Notes: generated by a model not told the origin, from the sequence alone. DNA of 64,000 nucleotides from Pseudomonas tolaasii NCPPB 2192 (GCF_002813445.1 NZ_PHHD01000001.1:2418001-2482000); one strand, 5' to 3'. Shown: positions 24,903-34,990, numbered from the stretch's first letter. Translations and numbers: made by a program.

Positions 24903-26933
24903 GTGAAGAGCTTGCTCTATCCCGCCGTCGCGCTGATGAACCGCCTGAGTTTCGGCATGAAATTCAGCCTGATCAGCGTGCTGTTCCTGCTGCCGATGCT
25001 GGCGACCAACTACTTTTTGGTACGCGATTCCTGGCGTGAATTCCAGGGCACGCGCATCGAACTGCAAAGCCTCGACTTGCTCGGCAACAGCCTGGCCCTG
25101 CGCCGCGACCTGGAAACCCTCAACAACCAGGTGCAGATCAACGCCACCCTCGGCCAGGCCGGCAAAGCGGGCGACCTCGAAAGCAAAATCGTCGCCCTGG
25201 AACACAGTGTGCTGAACCGGCTGCAAGGTCTCAACGCGATGGCGACTGACCCCGAGCAAATCGCCGCCTTCGAGGCCAAGCGCGACGAACTGATCGCCGC
25301 CTTCAAGGCCCAGCAGCAGGAAACCTCGCTGCTGAGCAAAAGCGCGTTGATCGGCAAACTGCTCAACAAGGCCCAGATGCTCAGCCAGGTCATCGCCAGC
25401 CAGTCCGGCTTGAGCCGTGATTCCCAAAGCGATTTGCGCCAACTCAGCGAACTGATTACCGGCGTCACGCCGCAGGTCACCCAGACCCTGGGGGAAGGGC
25501 GGGCCATGGGCGCGTATTCGTTGGGCCAAGGGTTTCTGAATTCCTCGTCGAGCACGCGTTTTGAAGAGCTGCAGCTGCAATTGGAAAAACTTCAGGCTGA
25601 ATACGCGCTGAAGTTGCAGGATGCACTCGGCGCCAGCAAGGCCGCCCACGGCGCGCTCGACAGTTTGGCCCAGGCCAGCGCCGCCAGCCTGAAACGCGGC
25701 GCCGAAATATTTGAAGAGCAGGTGGTGATGGCCGAAACCCTCGACGCGCCGTGGCCGGCGTTTTACGACGACGTCAGCCAGTTGATGGGCCAGACCTACC
25801 AACTCAATGAAGCGACCCTGACGTTTCTCGGCCAGCAGTTGGAACAGCGTTTGGCGCAGAACCGCACGCACATGGTGATGCTGATTTGCGCCCTGAGTGC
25901 GGTGTTCTTACTGATCTTCTATTTGTATGCCGGTTTCTACGCCTCAACCCGCACGACCTTGCGCCGCCTCGCCGCCATGATGGACAAGGTGGCGGCCGGC
26001 GACATGACGGTCACCTTCGTGGCCCACAGCCGTGATGAACTGGGCGAGCTGGGCCAGGTGTTCAATGGCACGGTGGCGAAGATCCATGACTTGATTGAGC
26101 GCGTCGGGCATACCGTCACTCAGGTTGAGCTGCAAGCCGGGCAAGTCGAAACGGTATCGGCTCACAGCAATCAGGCGGTTTCCGGCCAGCGCAGCCAGAT
26201 CGAGCAAGTAGCGACGGCCATGAATCAAATGTCATCCACGGCACAGGAAGTGGCGCGCAGCGCGGCGGCGGCGGTCAGCAGTGCCCACAGCGTCAACGAC
26301 GAAACCCTCAGCGGCCGTGGCCTGGTGCAATCGCAGCAAGGCAGTATTGCGCGCCTGGCGTCGGAGATTGATGAATCGGTGCGGGTCATCAATCAATTGG
26401 CCACCGACAGCCAGTCCATCAGCACTGTGCTGGAAGTGATCAAAAGCATTGCCGAACAAACCAACCTGCTGGCGCTCAACGCGGCGATTGAAGCGGCTCG
26501 CGCGGGTGAACAGGGGCGTGGTTTCGCGGTGGTGGCCGACGAGGTGCGCACCCTGGCGCGGCGCACCCAGCACTCCACCGAAGAGATCGAGCAGATGATC
26601 AGTCGTTTGCACGGTGGTGTGGAGGCGGCGGTGAAGGCCATGGGCACCAGCCATGCCATGGCGAATGGCACCGTTGGGCAGTCGGAAAAGGTTCAGCAGG
26701 CCCTGGAAAATATCCTGGGTGCTGTGGGCATGATCGTCGACCAGAACCAGCAAATTGCGGCGGCGGTAGAGCAGCAAACGGCGGTGGCCCACGATATCGA
26801 CCAGAACATTGTCGAAATCAATCGCGCGGGCGAGCACGCGGCCCAGGGTGCAAACCAGACCGAAGCGGCCAGCCGGCAGTTGTCGATGCAAGTCATTGAG
26901 TTAAAACAATTGATCGGCGCGTTTCGGGTGTAG
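24903..26933 (+). CDS. Methyl-accepting chemotaxis protein
   Basis: 676 residues from a GTG at 24903 with GGGAG 7 bases upstream. The first membrane segment lies near 20-40 (FSLISVLFLLPMLATNYFLV) and the second near 322-345 (MVMLICALSAVFLLIFYLYAGFY). A periplasmic domain of about 280 residues lies between them, predicted long helices with no Cache signature visible. A HAMP domain and the conserved signalling hairpin follow (IKSIAEQTNLLALNAAIEAARAG). There is no CheR-binding pentapeptide at the C-terminus. The ligand is unknown. The 5' leader (24874-24890, AATAACAATAATAGAAA) is A-rich with an AAN-repeat character, like Hfq/Crc targets. Confidence 0.93.
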   Translation: MKSLLYPAVALMNRLSFGMKFSLISVLFLLPMLATNYFLVRDSWREFQGTRIELQSLDLLGNSLALRRDLETLNNQVQINATLGQAGKAGDLESKIVALEHSVLNRLQGLNAMATDPEQIAAFEAKRDELIAAFKAQQQETSLLSKSALIGKLLNKAQMLSQVIASQSGLSRDSQSDLRQLSELITGVTPQVTQTLGEGRAMGAYSLGQGFLNSSSSTRFEELQLQLEKLQAEYALKLQDALGASKAAHGALDSLAQASAASLKRGAEIFEEQVVMAETLDAPWPAFYDDVSQLMGQTYQLNEATLTFLGQQLEQRLAQNRTHMVMLICALSAVFLLIFYLYAGFYASTRTTLRRLAAMMDKVAAGDMTVTFVAHSRDELGELGQVFNGTVAKIHDLIERVGHTVTQVELQAGQVETVSAHSNQAVSGQRSQIEQVATAMNQMSSTAQEVARSAAAAVSSAHSVNDETLSGRGLVQSQQGSIARLASEIDESVRVINQLATDSQSISTVLEVIKSIAEQTNLLALNAAIEAARAGEQGRGFAVVADEVRTLARRTQHSTEEIEQMISRLHGGVEAAVKAMGTSHAMANGTVGQSEKVQQALENILGAVGMIVDQNQQIAAAVEQQTAVAHDIDQNIVEINRAGEHAAQGANQTEAASRQLSMQVIELKQLIGAFRV

Positions 26934-27046
26934 GACGTGTCCGAGCCGAATGTGGTGTTTATCCTGATTTTTCTGTGTGCCTCTTTTGGCGACGAGGATG
27001 GGCGAGACTTTGTTTCAAATCGTCACCGTCCAAGTGAGGCATAACG

Positions 27047-27475
27047 ATGGCCGCTGCAATCGGCATCAAAGGGCATTGCGCCCACTGCGATATCACCTTC
27101 GAACTCAAACCCTGGCAATTGAACGCCATCGCGATTCACGAGCCTTTCGAGTGCCCGTATTGTCAGCACACCTTGCAGTTGGCGTGCCCCCGGCAACAGC
27201 GCCAGTTCAAGGCGCTGGATCACTGGAGCATGGCGCCGCCGGGCATGGCGGTTTTTACCTGTGCAGTGCTGATCGTCGCGCTGGTCGCGGAGTGGGTGGG
27301 GTTGTTGACTGTGATCGGGCAGCTCAATGTGTCGCTGCTGATGCTGTGGGTGCATTTTCTGGTGCTGCGTTATGTCCGCCACAAGCGGCGCCTGACCGTG
27401 AACCTGCAAGCGGTCAAGCGGCTACCACTGGAACACCTCACACGCATTGCGTGTGCTCGCCTCGGCCAACAATGA
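27047..27475 (+). CDS. Small membrane protein with N-terminal zinc-ribbon
   Basis: 142 residues. Two CxxC knuckles (KGHCAHCDITF and FECPYCQHTLQ) about 30 residues apart make a zinc ribbon. Two hydrophobic segments follow (MAVFTCAVLIVALVAEWVGLL and LNVSLLMLWVHFLVLRYV) and then a basic tail. I do not recognise the family. The last 54 bases overlap the 3' end of the convergent tatD-like gene, so the two mRNAs would be complementary at their ends. Confidence 0.65.
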   Translation: MAAAIGIKGHCAHCDITFELKPWQLNAIAIHEPFECPYCQHTLQLACPRQQRQFKALDHWSMAPPGMAVFTCAVLIVALVAEWVGLLTVIGQLNVSLLMLWVHFLVLRYVRHKRRLTVNLQAVKRLPLEHLTRIACARLGQQ

Positions 27476-28198
27476 AGGGCTGATACCCATGCGTCCGGCC
27501 AGTGCCGTGCAGATGTCCGGCAAGTGTTGCGGGCTGTTGCGCTGGCCGGGGTACATGGCGGGGGCCATGTCCGGTGAGTCGGTTTCCAGCACCACGGCCT
27601 CAAGGGGCAGTTGGGCGAGCACCTTGTGCATGCGCAGCGCCTGGGGCCAGGTGGGCGCGCCGCCCAGGCCGAGCTTGAAGCCAAGCTTGATGTATTCGCG
27701 GGCCTCTTCGAGGCTGCCGGCGAAGGCGTGAATGATGCCACCCCGTGGCAGGCGAATGCGCTTGAGCGTGGCGATCACCGCGGCGTGGCTGCGACGCACG
27801 TGCACAAGCGCCGGAAGCTGGAAGTCCACCGCCAGTTTCAATTGCGCTTCAAACAGCGCTTGCTGGCGTTCGCGGTCCAGCTGTTCGAGGAAGTAATCCA
27901 GCCCGATCTCGCCGACGGCGCACAGTTGCCGATGACCGCGCAGACGTGCCAGCCAATCGCCCAGCTCGGTCAGGTCGGCGGGTTGATGCTCCTCGAGGTA
28001 CACCGGATGCAGGCCAAAGGCGGCGAACAATCCCTCGTCCTGTTGCACCAGGTCCCACACGCGCTGCCAATTCTGCTGATAAACCCCCAGCACCACCATG
28101 CGCGACACCCCGAGTTGGCGGCTGCGGGCGAGAACCTCCCGGCGATCGTCATCGAAATCCGGGAAGTCCAGGTGGGTGTGGGTGTCGATCAGCTCCAT
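27422..28198 (-). CDS. TatD-family metal-dependent hydrolase
   Basis: 258 residues from the ATG at 28198 (MELIDTHTHLDFPDFDDDR); a TTG two codons upstream overlaps the fruR stop. HTHLDF gives the first metal ligands, then GEIGLDYF, LPALVHVRRSH, GGIIHAFAGS and ETDSPDMAP supply the rest of the TatD site. The family includes 3'-5' exonucleases acting on single-stranded or damaged DNA. It lies directly behind fruR (2-base gap) and is probably co-transcribed with it. Confidence 0.9.
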   Translation of the reverse strand: MELIDTHTHLDFPDFDDDRREVLARSRQLGVSRMVVLGVYQQNWQRVWDLVQQDEGLFAAFGLHPVYLEEHQPADLTELGDWLARLRGHRQLCAVGEIGLDYFLEQLDRERQQALFEAQLKLAVDFQLPALVHVRRSHAAVIATLKRIRLPRGGIIHAFAGSLEEAREYIKLGFKLGLGGAPTWPQALRMHKVLAQLPLEAVVLETDSPDMAPAMYPGQRNSPQHLPDICTALAGRMGISPSLLAEASTRNACEVFQW

Positions 28199-28200
28199 GC

Positions 28201-29196
28201 TCAAGCCTCGTGAATACGCTGCTTGAACGTACGCGCAATCGCATGCACGCCGGGCTGGTAGTGTTCTTCTTCAATGGCGGCCAGGGCCAGGCGCAACGCG
28301 GTGTCGGCGATCAACGGGTGCTGCTGGGCCATGGCGTTGACCGGCAGCGGCAGGAAGTCCAGCAACTGGGTATCACCGAAGGTGCCCAGGCGCAGTGGCC
28401 GGGACTTGAGCGGGAAGTCGTGCAGCGCATCGAACACACCTTGCAGCAGCACGTAGGACGTGGTCACCAGCGCGTCAGGCAAATGCCCCAGGCGTTGCAG
28501 TAATTGCTCCATCAACTGTCGGCCGCAGTCACGGCTGAAGGCCTCGGCGTGTTCGACGATCACCTCACCGGTGAAGCCCTGCAACGCTTCGCGAAAACCG
28601 CCGGCGCGTTCCTGGCTGATGCTCAGCTCCGGGTGGGCGCCAATCAGTGCGATTTGCTTGGGCAGCGGCTGCAACAGGCTGCCGGTCAGTTGCTGGCAAG
28701 CCTGGCGGTCGTCGCTGACCACCGAGCAGAACTGATCCGCTTCCATCACCCGGTCGATGGCAATCACCGGCAGGCCCTTGGCTTGCAGCTCGCGGTAGCT
28801 GTCATCGCTGGCCGGCAGGCAACTGGCGACGAACAGCGCATCGCAGCGCCGCGCCCGGAACAGTTGCAGCAACTGGCGTTCGCTGTCGGCCTCGTCGTCT
28901 GAACTGGCGATCAGCAACTGATAGCCGCGTGCCCGGGCACCTTGTTCGAGCAGCTTGGCGATACGTGCGTAACTGGGGTTCTCCAGGTCCGGCAGGATAA
29001 AGCCCAGGGTACGCGTATGCCGACTGCGCAGCCCGGCTGCCTGAGGGTTGGGCGTAAATCCATGGGCCTCGACCACCGCACGTACCCGTTCGACGGTCGC
29101 GTTGCTGATGCGTTGCTGTTCGGCTTTGCCGTTGATGACATAACTGGCGGTGGTCACGGACACACCGGCCAGACGTGCGATATCACTGAGTTTCAA
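28201..29196 (-). CDS. fruR: Fructose-operon repressor FruR/Cra (LacI family)
   Basis: 331 residues. The N-terminal helix-turn-helix MKLSDIARLAGVSVTTASYV with hinge NPQAAGLRSRHTRTLG and the periplasmic-binding-like core are those of Cra/FruR. In P. putida the orthologue represses fruBKA and responds to fructose-1-phosphate. It diverges from fruB, with a matching operator in between. Loss of the repressor would raise fructose uptake. Confidence 0.94.
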   Translation of the reverse strand: MKLSDIARLAGVSVTTASYVINGKAEQQRISNATVERVRAVVEAHGFTPNPQAAGLRSRHTRTLGFILPDLENPSYARIAKLLEQGARARGYQLLIASSDDEADSERQLLQLFRARRCDALFVASCLPASDDSYRELQAKGLPVIAIDRVMEADQFCSVVSDDRQACQQLTGSLLQPLPKQIALIGAHPELSISQERAGGFREALQGFTGEVIVEHAEAFSRDCGRQLMEQLLQRLGHLPDALVTTSYVLLQGVFDALHDFPLKSRPLRLGTFGDTQLLDFLPLPVNAMAQQHPLIADTALRLALAAIEEEHYQPGVHAIARTFKQRIHEA

Positions 29197-29341
29197 ACCG
29201 GGATTTCCTTGTTTTTTAGAGCTTGCCCCGACATTTTGTCCAATCGTAACCGATTACTGCACACGACCAATGTCTGAACTCAAGCGCCGAGTGGTCCTTC
29301 AAGCTTGCGCAATTAACGCGTAACCTGCCATAAATTCTAGA

Positions 29342-29353
29342 TTAAACGTTTCA
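29342..29353. promoter_or_regulatory. Cra/FruR operator upstream of fruB
   Basis: TTAAACGTTTCA is exactly the operator I recall being reported for the P. putida Cra site at the fruB promoter. It lies 137 bases before the fruB start in the fruR-fruB divergent region. A -10-like CATAAA at about 29329 sits immediately upstream, so binding would block early transcription of fruB. Confidence 0.85.
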
Positions 29354-29490
29354 GCTATCGTATTTTTACGACGTTCGCGACTGAGTAGCTACTGCCAATT
29401 GACCACTCGGTCAGTAATTTTTGAACACCCCTGCGCTGATTTATTCAAAACAATACCTAGTGCGCCCATCGCACTAACTAGGAGAACGGC

Positions 29491-32349
29491 ATGCTTGAGC
29501 TCACTGTAGAGCAGATTTCCATGAGCCAGGTGGCTGTGGATAAATCTGCCGCCTTGCACCTGCTCGCAGACAAACTGGTGGCCGATGGCCTGGTCGCCGA
29601 GGGCTACCTCAGCGGCTTGCAAGCCCGTGAAGCCCAAGGCTCGACCTTTCTCGGCCAAGGCATCGCCATTCCCCACGGCACGCCCGAAACCCGTGACCAG
29701 GTTTTTTCCACCGGCGTGCGCCTGCTGCAGTTTCCCGAAGGGGTGGACTGGGGCGATGGCCAGATCGTCTACCTGGCGATCGGCATTGCTGCCAAATCCG
29801 ACGAACACCTGCGCCTGTTGCAACTGCTGACCCGCGCCCTCGGTGAAACCGATTTGGGCCAGGCATTGCGCCGCGCCGGTTCCGCTGAAGCCTTGCTGAA
29901 ACTGCTGCAAGGCGCGCCGCAGGAACTGGCGCTGGACGCACAAATGATCAGCCTCGGCGTGTCGGCCGATGATTTTGAAGAGCTGGTGTGGCGCGGCGCA
30001 CGTCTGCTGCGCCAGGCCGATTGTGTGAGCAATGGTTTCGCGGCCGTGTTGCAACAGGTTGATGCGCTACCCCTGGGCGACGGCCTGTGGTGGCTGCACA
30101 GCGAACAGACGGTCAAGCGCCCCGGCCTTGCCTTTGTCACGCCGGACAAACCCATGCGTTACCTCGGCCAGCCGCTCCACGGCCTGTTTTGCCTGGCCAG
30201 CCTCGGCGAAGCCCATCAAACCCTGCTCGAACGCCTGTGCGCGTTGTTGATCGAGGGCCGTGGCCAGGAATTGGGCCGAGCCACCAGCAGCCGCGAAGTG
30301 CTGGAAGTGCTCGGCGGCGAGCTGCCGCCGGATTGGCCGAGCGCCCGCATTGCCTTGGCCAATGCTCACGGCCTGCACGCGCGCCCGGCGAAGATCCTCG
30401 CGCAGTTAGCGAAAAGTTTTGCGGGCGATCTCCGCGTACGCATCGTGGATGGCGCGGTGGGCGCAGTGTCGGTGAAAAGCCTGAGCAAGCTGCTGAGCCT
30501 CGGTGCGCGGCGGGGCCAGGTGCTGGAATTTGTCGCCGAGCCGACGATTGCGGGCGACGCGCTGCCCGCGTTGCTGGCGGCTGTGGAGGAAGGGCTGGGC
30601 GAAGAAGTCGAGCCGTTGCCGACCGCCAGCGCCCAACCCGCAACGCCCGATATCGAGCCGGTCGTCAGCGCGCCGCTGACTGGGAGTCAAATTCACGCCA
30701 TCGCGGCCGCGCCCGGTATTGCCATCGGCCCGGCGCATATCCAGATTCAACAGGTGTTCGATTACCCGCTGCGCGGCGAGTCTGCCGCAATTGAACGCCA
30801 GCGCCTGCACGCCGCGCTCACTGATGTGCGCGGTGATATTCAGGGCCTGATCGAGCGCAGCACGTCCAAAGCCATCCGCGAGATTTTCATCACCCACCAG
30901 GAAATGCTCGACGACCCGGAACTCACCGACGAAGTCGACACCCGCCTCAAGCAAGGCGAAAGCGCCGAAGCGGCGTGGATGAGCGTGATCGAAGCCGCGG
31001 CCAAACAGCAGGAGTCATTGCAGGACGCCTTGCTCGCCGAGCGCGCCGCCGACTTGCGTGATATTGGCCGCCGGGTGTTGGCGCAACTGTGCGGCGTCGA
31101 AACCGCTCAGGAACCGGGCGAGCCCTACATTCTGGTGATGGACGAAGTGGGCCCTTCCGACGTCGCGCGTCTGGATCCGGCCCGTGTGGCCGGCATCCTC
31201 ACCGCCCGTGGTGGCGCCACGGCTCACAGTGCCATCGTCGCCCGCGCCCTTGGCATTCCGGCGCTGGTGGGCGCCGGTGCCTCCGTTTTGCTGCTGACAT
31301 CCGGCACGCCGTTGCTGCTTGATGGCCAGCGTGGTCGGCTGCATGTCTCACCCGACGCGGCCACCCTGCAACGCGCTACTGTCGAACGCGATACCCGCGA
31401 GCAACGCTTGCAAGTGGCCTCGGCCCAGCGCCATCAACCGGCTCTCACCCGTGACGGGCATGCGGTGGAAGTGTTCGCCAATATCGGCGAAAGCGGCGGC
31501 GTGGCCGGTGCGGTGGAGCAGGGCGCCGAAGGCATTGGCCTGCTGCGCACCGAACTGATTTTCATGGCCCACCCGCAAGCACCGGACGAAGCCACCCAGG
31601 AAGCCGAATACCGCCGCGTACTCGACGGTCTTGAAGGCCGCCCGCTGGTGGTGCGCACCCTGGACGTCGGCGGCGACAAACCGCTGCCCTATTGGCCGAT
31701 TGCCGAGGAAGAAAACCCCTTCCTCGGCGTGCGTGGCATTCGCTTGACCTTGCAGCGCCCGCAGATCATGGAGGCGCAATTGCGTGCATTGCTGCGCTCG
31801 GCCGACAACCGCCCGCTGCGCATCATGTTTCCCATGGTCGGCAGTGTGGATGAGTGGCGCGCCGCCCGCGACATGACCGAGCGCCTGCGCCTGGAAATCC
31901 CGGTGGCCGACCTGCAACTGGGCATCATGATCGAGGTGCCCTCGGCGGCCTTGCTCGCGCCGGTGCTGGCCAGGGAAGTGGATTTTTTCAGCGTCGGCAC
32001 CAACGACCTGACCCAGTACACCCTGGCCATCGACCGTGGCCACCCAACCTTGTCGGCCCAGGCCGACGGCCTGCACCCGGCGGTATTGCAACTGATCGAC
32101 ATCACCGTGCGCGCCGCCCATGCCCATGGCAAATGGGTGGGCGTGTGCGGCGAGTTGGCAGCCGACCCGCTGGCGGTGCCGGTGTTGATTGGCCTGGGCG
32201 TGGATGAGTTGAGCGTGTCGGCCCGCAGCATTCCGGAAGTGAAGGCGCGGGTGCGGGAATTCAGTTTCAGCGAGGCCCAAAGCCTTGCGCAAAAAGCACT
32301 GGCGGTGGGTTCGCCCGCCGAAGTGCGTGCTCTTGTGGAGGCCGTGTAA
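29491..32349 (+). CDS. fruB: Fructose PTS multiphosphoryl transfer protein FruB (EIIA-HPr-EI)
   Basis: 952 residues in three modules. EIIA-Fru covers about 1-145, with phospho-His62 in GIAIPHGTPE. HPr covers about 285-370, with His296 in AHGLHARPAK. EI covers about 400-950, with phospho-His579 in GGATAHSAIVARAL and a PEP-binding C-terminal barrel (FFSVGTNDLTQYTLA; VGVCGELAADP). It passes phosphate from PEP to the membrane permease FruA. Pseudomonads usually have this as their only sugar-specific PTS. It is coupled directly to fruK, whose ATG follows its stop without a gap. Confidence 0.97.
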   Translation: MLELTVEQISMSQVAVDKSAALHLLADKLVADGLVAEGYLSGLQAREAQGSTFLGQGIAIPHGTPETRDQVFSTGVRLLQFPEGVDWGDGQIVYLAIGIAAKSDEHLRLLQLLTRALGETDLGQALRRAGSAEALLKLLQGAPQELALDAQMISLGVSADDFEELVWRGARLLRQADCVSNGFAAVLQQVDALPLGDGLWWLHSEQTVKRPGLAFVTPDKPMRYLGQPLHGLFCLASLGEAHQTLLERLCALLIEGRGQELGRATSSREVLEVLGGELPPDWPSARIALANAHGLHARPAKILAQLAKSFAGDLRVRIVDGAVGAVSVKSLSKLLSLGARRGQVLEFVAEPTIAGDALPALLAAVEEGLGEEVEPLPTASAQPATPDIEPVVSAPLTGSQIHAIAAAPGIAIGPAHIQIQQVFDYPLRGESAAIERQRLHAALTDVRGDIQGLIERSTSKAIREIFITHQEMLDDPELTDEVDTRLKQGESAEAAWMSVIEAAAKQQESLQDALLAERAADLRDIGRRVLAQLCGVETAQEPGEPYILVMDEVGPSDVARLDPARVAGILTARGGATAHSAIVARALGIPALVGAGASVLLLTSGTPLLLDGQRGRLHVSPDAATLQRATVERDTREQRLQVASAQRHQPALTRDGHAVEVFANIGESGGVAGAVEQGAEGIGLLRTELIFMAHPQAPDEATQEAEYRRVLDGLEGRPLVVRTLDVGGDKPLPYWPIAEEENPFLGVRGIRLTLQRPQIMEAQLRALLRSADNRPLRIMFPMVGSVDEWRAARDMTERLRLEIPVADLQLGIMIEVPSAALLAPVLAREVDFFSVGTNDLTQYTLAIDRGHPTLSAQADGLHPAVLQLIDITVRAAHAHGKWVGVCGELAADPLAVPVLIGLGVDELSVSARSIPEVKARVREFSFSEAQSLAQKALAVGSPAEVRALVEAV

Positions 32350-33270
32350 ATGGCAAGGATTTTATGCCTGACGCTGAACCCGGCGTTGGACCTGACCGTA
32401 CGCCTGGACCGCCTGGAGCCGGGTGAAGTCAACCGCAGCGAAACCCTGCTGACCCACGCCGCCGGCAAAGGCGTGAATGTGGCGCAGGTGTTGGCGGATC
32501 TGGGGCACCTGGTGAGCGTCGGCGGTTTTCTCGGTGATGAGAACCCCCAGGCGTTCGAAGCGTTGATCGCCCGTCGCAAGTTTGGCAATGCCTTCATTCG
32601 CGTACCGGGCGAGACGCGCAGCAATATCAAGATTGCCGAGAGGGATGGCCGAGTCACCGATATCAATGCGCCGGGGCCGCTGGTCGATGAAGAGGCGCAA
32701 GAGGAAATGCTCAAACTCATCGCCATCGTCGGCCCTGAATTCGATGCGGTGGTGGTGGCAGGCAGCCTGCCGCGGGGTGTCAGCCCTCAGTGGTTTCAGG
32801 GCTTGGTGGAAAAAATCAAAGGCCTGGGCTTGAAAGTCGCCCTGGACACCAGCGGCGACGCCTTGCGCGCCGGTCTGCAAGCCGGCCCGTGGCTGGTCAA
32901 ACCCAACACCGAAGAACTCGCCGAGACACTGGGCAACTCCAAAGACGCCATCCGCCGCCTGCACCAGCAGGGCGTGGAGCATGTGGTGGTCTCCGATGGT
33001 GCGGCGGGCGTGACCTGGTACAGCCCGGGTGGTGTGCTGCAGGCAACGCCGCCAAAGGTCACGGTTGCCAGCACCGTGGGCGCGGGCGATTCACTCCTGG
33101 CCGGAATGCTTCACGGCTTGCTCGCGGGCGATGCGCCCGAGCAGACCTTGCGCCGCGCCACGGCGATTGCGGCGATGGCGGTGACGCAGATCGGTTTCGG
33201 CATCAGCGATGACGCGCAACTGGCGCGTCTCGAAAGCGGCGTCCATGTGCGTGCGTTGACAGAACAATAA
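32350..33270 (+). CDS. fruK: 1-phosphofructokinase
   Basis: 306 residues, PfkB family. The N-terminal signature is NPALDLTVRLDRLEPGEVNR with AAGKGVNVAQVLADLG, and the C-terminal nucleotide/anion-hole motif is STVGAGDSLLAGM with catalytic Asp247. The enzyme phosphorylates fructose-1-phosphate to fructose-1,6-bisphosphate. It consumes fructose-1-phosphate, the inducer of Cra, so it feeds back on operon expression. It lies between fruB and fruA (8-base gap). Confidence 0.96.
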   Translation: MARILCLTLNPALDLTVRLDRLEPGEVNRSETLLTHAAGKGVNVAQVLADLGHLVSVGGFLGDENPQAFEALIARRKFGNAFIRVPGETRSNIKIAERDGRVTDINAPGPLVDEEAQEEMLKLIAIVGPEFDAVVVAGSLPRGVSPQWFQGLVEKIKGLGLKVALDTSGDALRAGLQAGPWLVKPNTEELAETLGNSKDAIRRLHQQGVEHVVVSDGAAGVTWYSPGGVLQATPPKVTVASTVGAGDSLLAGMLHGLLAGDAPEQTLRRATAIAAMAVTQIGFGISDDAQLARLESGVHVRALTEQ

Positions 33271-33278
33271 GAGGGTTT

Positions 33279-34988
33279 GTGATGAAGTTAGCCATTGTTA
33301 CCGCCTGCCCGAACGGCATGGTCACCAGTGTGCTGTGCGCCCGCTTGCTGGACGCCGCCGCGCAGCGCCAGGGCTGGAGCACCAGCGTTGAAGTGGTGGA
33401 CGTGCAGCGCCCGGAGCGCCAGTTGTCCCAGGCCACCCTCGATGCCGCCGAATGGGTGTTGCTGGTCAGCAGCGCGCCGGTGGACATGCAGCGGTTTGTC
33501 GGCAAGCGCGTGTTCCAGAGCACACCGGCCCAGGCGCTGGCGGATGTTGAGGCGGTGTTGCGCCGGGGCGCCGAAGAGGCGCAGGTGTACGTCGCCACGC
33601 AGCAAACGCCGAAAAAACCGCCGCGCATCGTTGCTATTACCGCCTGCCCGACGGGCGTGGCACACACCTTCATGGCCGCCGAAGCCTTGCAGCAAACCGC
33701 CAAGCGTTTGGGCTACGACTTGCAGGTCGAGACCCAGGGGTCGGTGGGCGCGCGCACGCCATTGAGCGCTCAGGCGATTGCCGATGCGGATGTGGTGTTG
33801 CTGGCGGCCGACATCGAAGTCGCCACCGAGCGCTTTGCCGGCAAGAAGGTCTACCGTTGCGGCACCGGTATCGCCCTCAAGCAATCCGAGGCGACCCTCA
33901 ACAAGGCGCTGGCTGAAGGCGCTGTGGAAAGTGCAGCCGGCAGCGCGGCCGTGAAGAAGCCGGAAAAAACCGGCGTGTACAAACACCTGCTCACCGGCGT
34001 CTCGTTCATGTTGCCAATGGTGGTGGCGGGCGGTTTGCTGATCGCCTTGTCATTCGTGTTCGGGATTCATGCCTTTGAGGAAAAAGGCACGCTGGCGGCG
34101 GCGCTCAAAACCGTCGGCGACCAGGCCTTCATGCTGATGGTGCCGTTGCTTGCGGGCTACATCGCCTACTCGATTGCCGACCGGCCCGGCATTGCGCCCG
34201 GCATGATCGGCGGGTTGCTGGCGGGCACGCTGGGCGCAGGGTTTATCGGCGGCATTTTCGCGGGCTTTCTTGCCGGCTACTGCGTCAAGCTGATCACCCG
34301 CACGGTGAAATTGCCGCAGAGCCTGGAAGCGCTGAAGCCGATCCTGATCATCCCGTTGCTGGCGAGTTTGTTCACGGGCCTGGCGATGATTTATCTGGTC
34401 GGCCCGCCGGTTGCGCGGCTGCTCACCGGGCTGACGGACTTTCTCAGCACCATGGGCACCACCAATGCGGTGCTGCTGGGGATTTTGCTGGGCGGCATGA
34501 TGTGTGTGGATTTGGGCGGGCCGATCAACAAGGCGGCGTATGCGTTTTCCGTCGGCTTGCTGGCCGCTTCCAGCGGTGCGCCGATGGCAGCGACCATGGC
34601 GGCGGGAATGGTGCCGCCGATCGGCATGGGCATCGCCACGTTCCTGGCCCGGCGCAAGTTTGCCCAGACCGAACGCGAGGCGGGCAAGGCCGCGATGATT
34701 CTCGGCCTGTGCTTTATCTCTGAAGGCGCTATCCCGTTTGCCGCCAAAGACCCGCTGCGGGTGATTCCGGCCAGCATCGCCGGAGGCGCGTTGACCGGCG
34801 CATTGTCGATGTACTTCGGCTGCAAGCTCGCCGCGCCGCACGGTGGGTTGTTTGTGCTGATCATCCCGAATGCAATGAACCATGCGCTGCTGTATTTGCT
34901 TGCGATTGTGGCCGGCAGCCTGGTGACCGGGCTGGTGTATGCACTGCTCAAACGACCGGAAGCGGTGGAGCTGGCAGTCACGGCCTGA
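33279..34988 (+). CDS. fruA: Fructose PTS permease FruA (EIIB'BC)
   Basis: 569 residues. A B'-type domain (1-105, with ITACPNG-like TACPNGMVTS) is followed by the active IIB domain, with phospho-Cys122 in ITACPTGVAHTFMAAEAL. The membrane IIC domain covers about 225-560 in some nine or ten segments, including GLLIALSFVFGI and LGGMMCVDLGGPINKAAY. It imports fructose as fructose-1-phosphate. It is last in fruBKA and is followed by a REP-like inverted repeat rather than a T-rich terminator. Confidence 0.96.
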   Translation: MMKLAIVTACPNGMVTSVLCARLLDAAAQRQGWSTSVEVVDVQRPERQLSQATLDAAEWVLLVSSAPVDMQRFVGKRVFQSTPAQALADVEAVLRRGAEEAQVYVATQQTPKKPPRIVAITACPTGVAHTFMAAEALQQTAKRLGYDLQVETQGSVGARTPLSAQAIADADVVLLAADIEVATERFAGKKVYRCGTGIALKQSEATLNKALAEGAVESAAGSAAVKKPEKTGVYKHLLTGVSFMLPMVVAGGLLIALSFVFGIHAFEEKGTLAAALKTVGDQAFMLMVPLLAGYIAYSIADRPGIAPGMIGGLLAGTLGAGFIGGIFAGFLAGYCVKLITRTVKLPQSLEALKPILIIPLLASLFTGLAMIYLVGPPVARLLTGLTDFLSTMGTTNAVLLGILLGGMMCVDLGGPINKAAYAFSVGLLAASSGAPMAATMAAGMVPPIGMGIATFLARRKFAQTEREAGKAAMILGLCFISEGAIPFAAKDPLRVIPASIAGGALTGALSMYFGCKLAAPHGGLFVLIIPNAMNHALLYLLAIVAGSLVTGLVYALLKRPEAVELAVTA

Positions 34989-34990
34989 AA

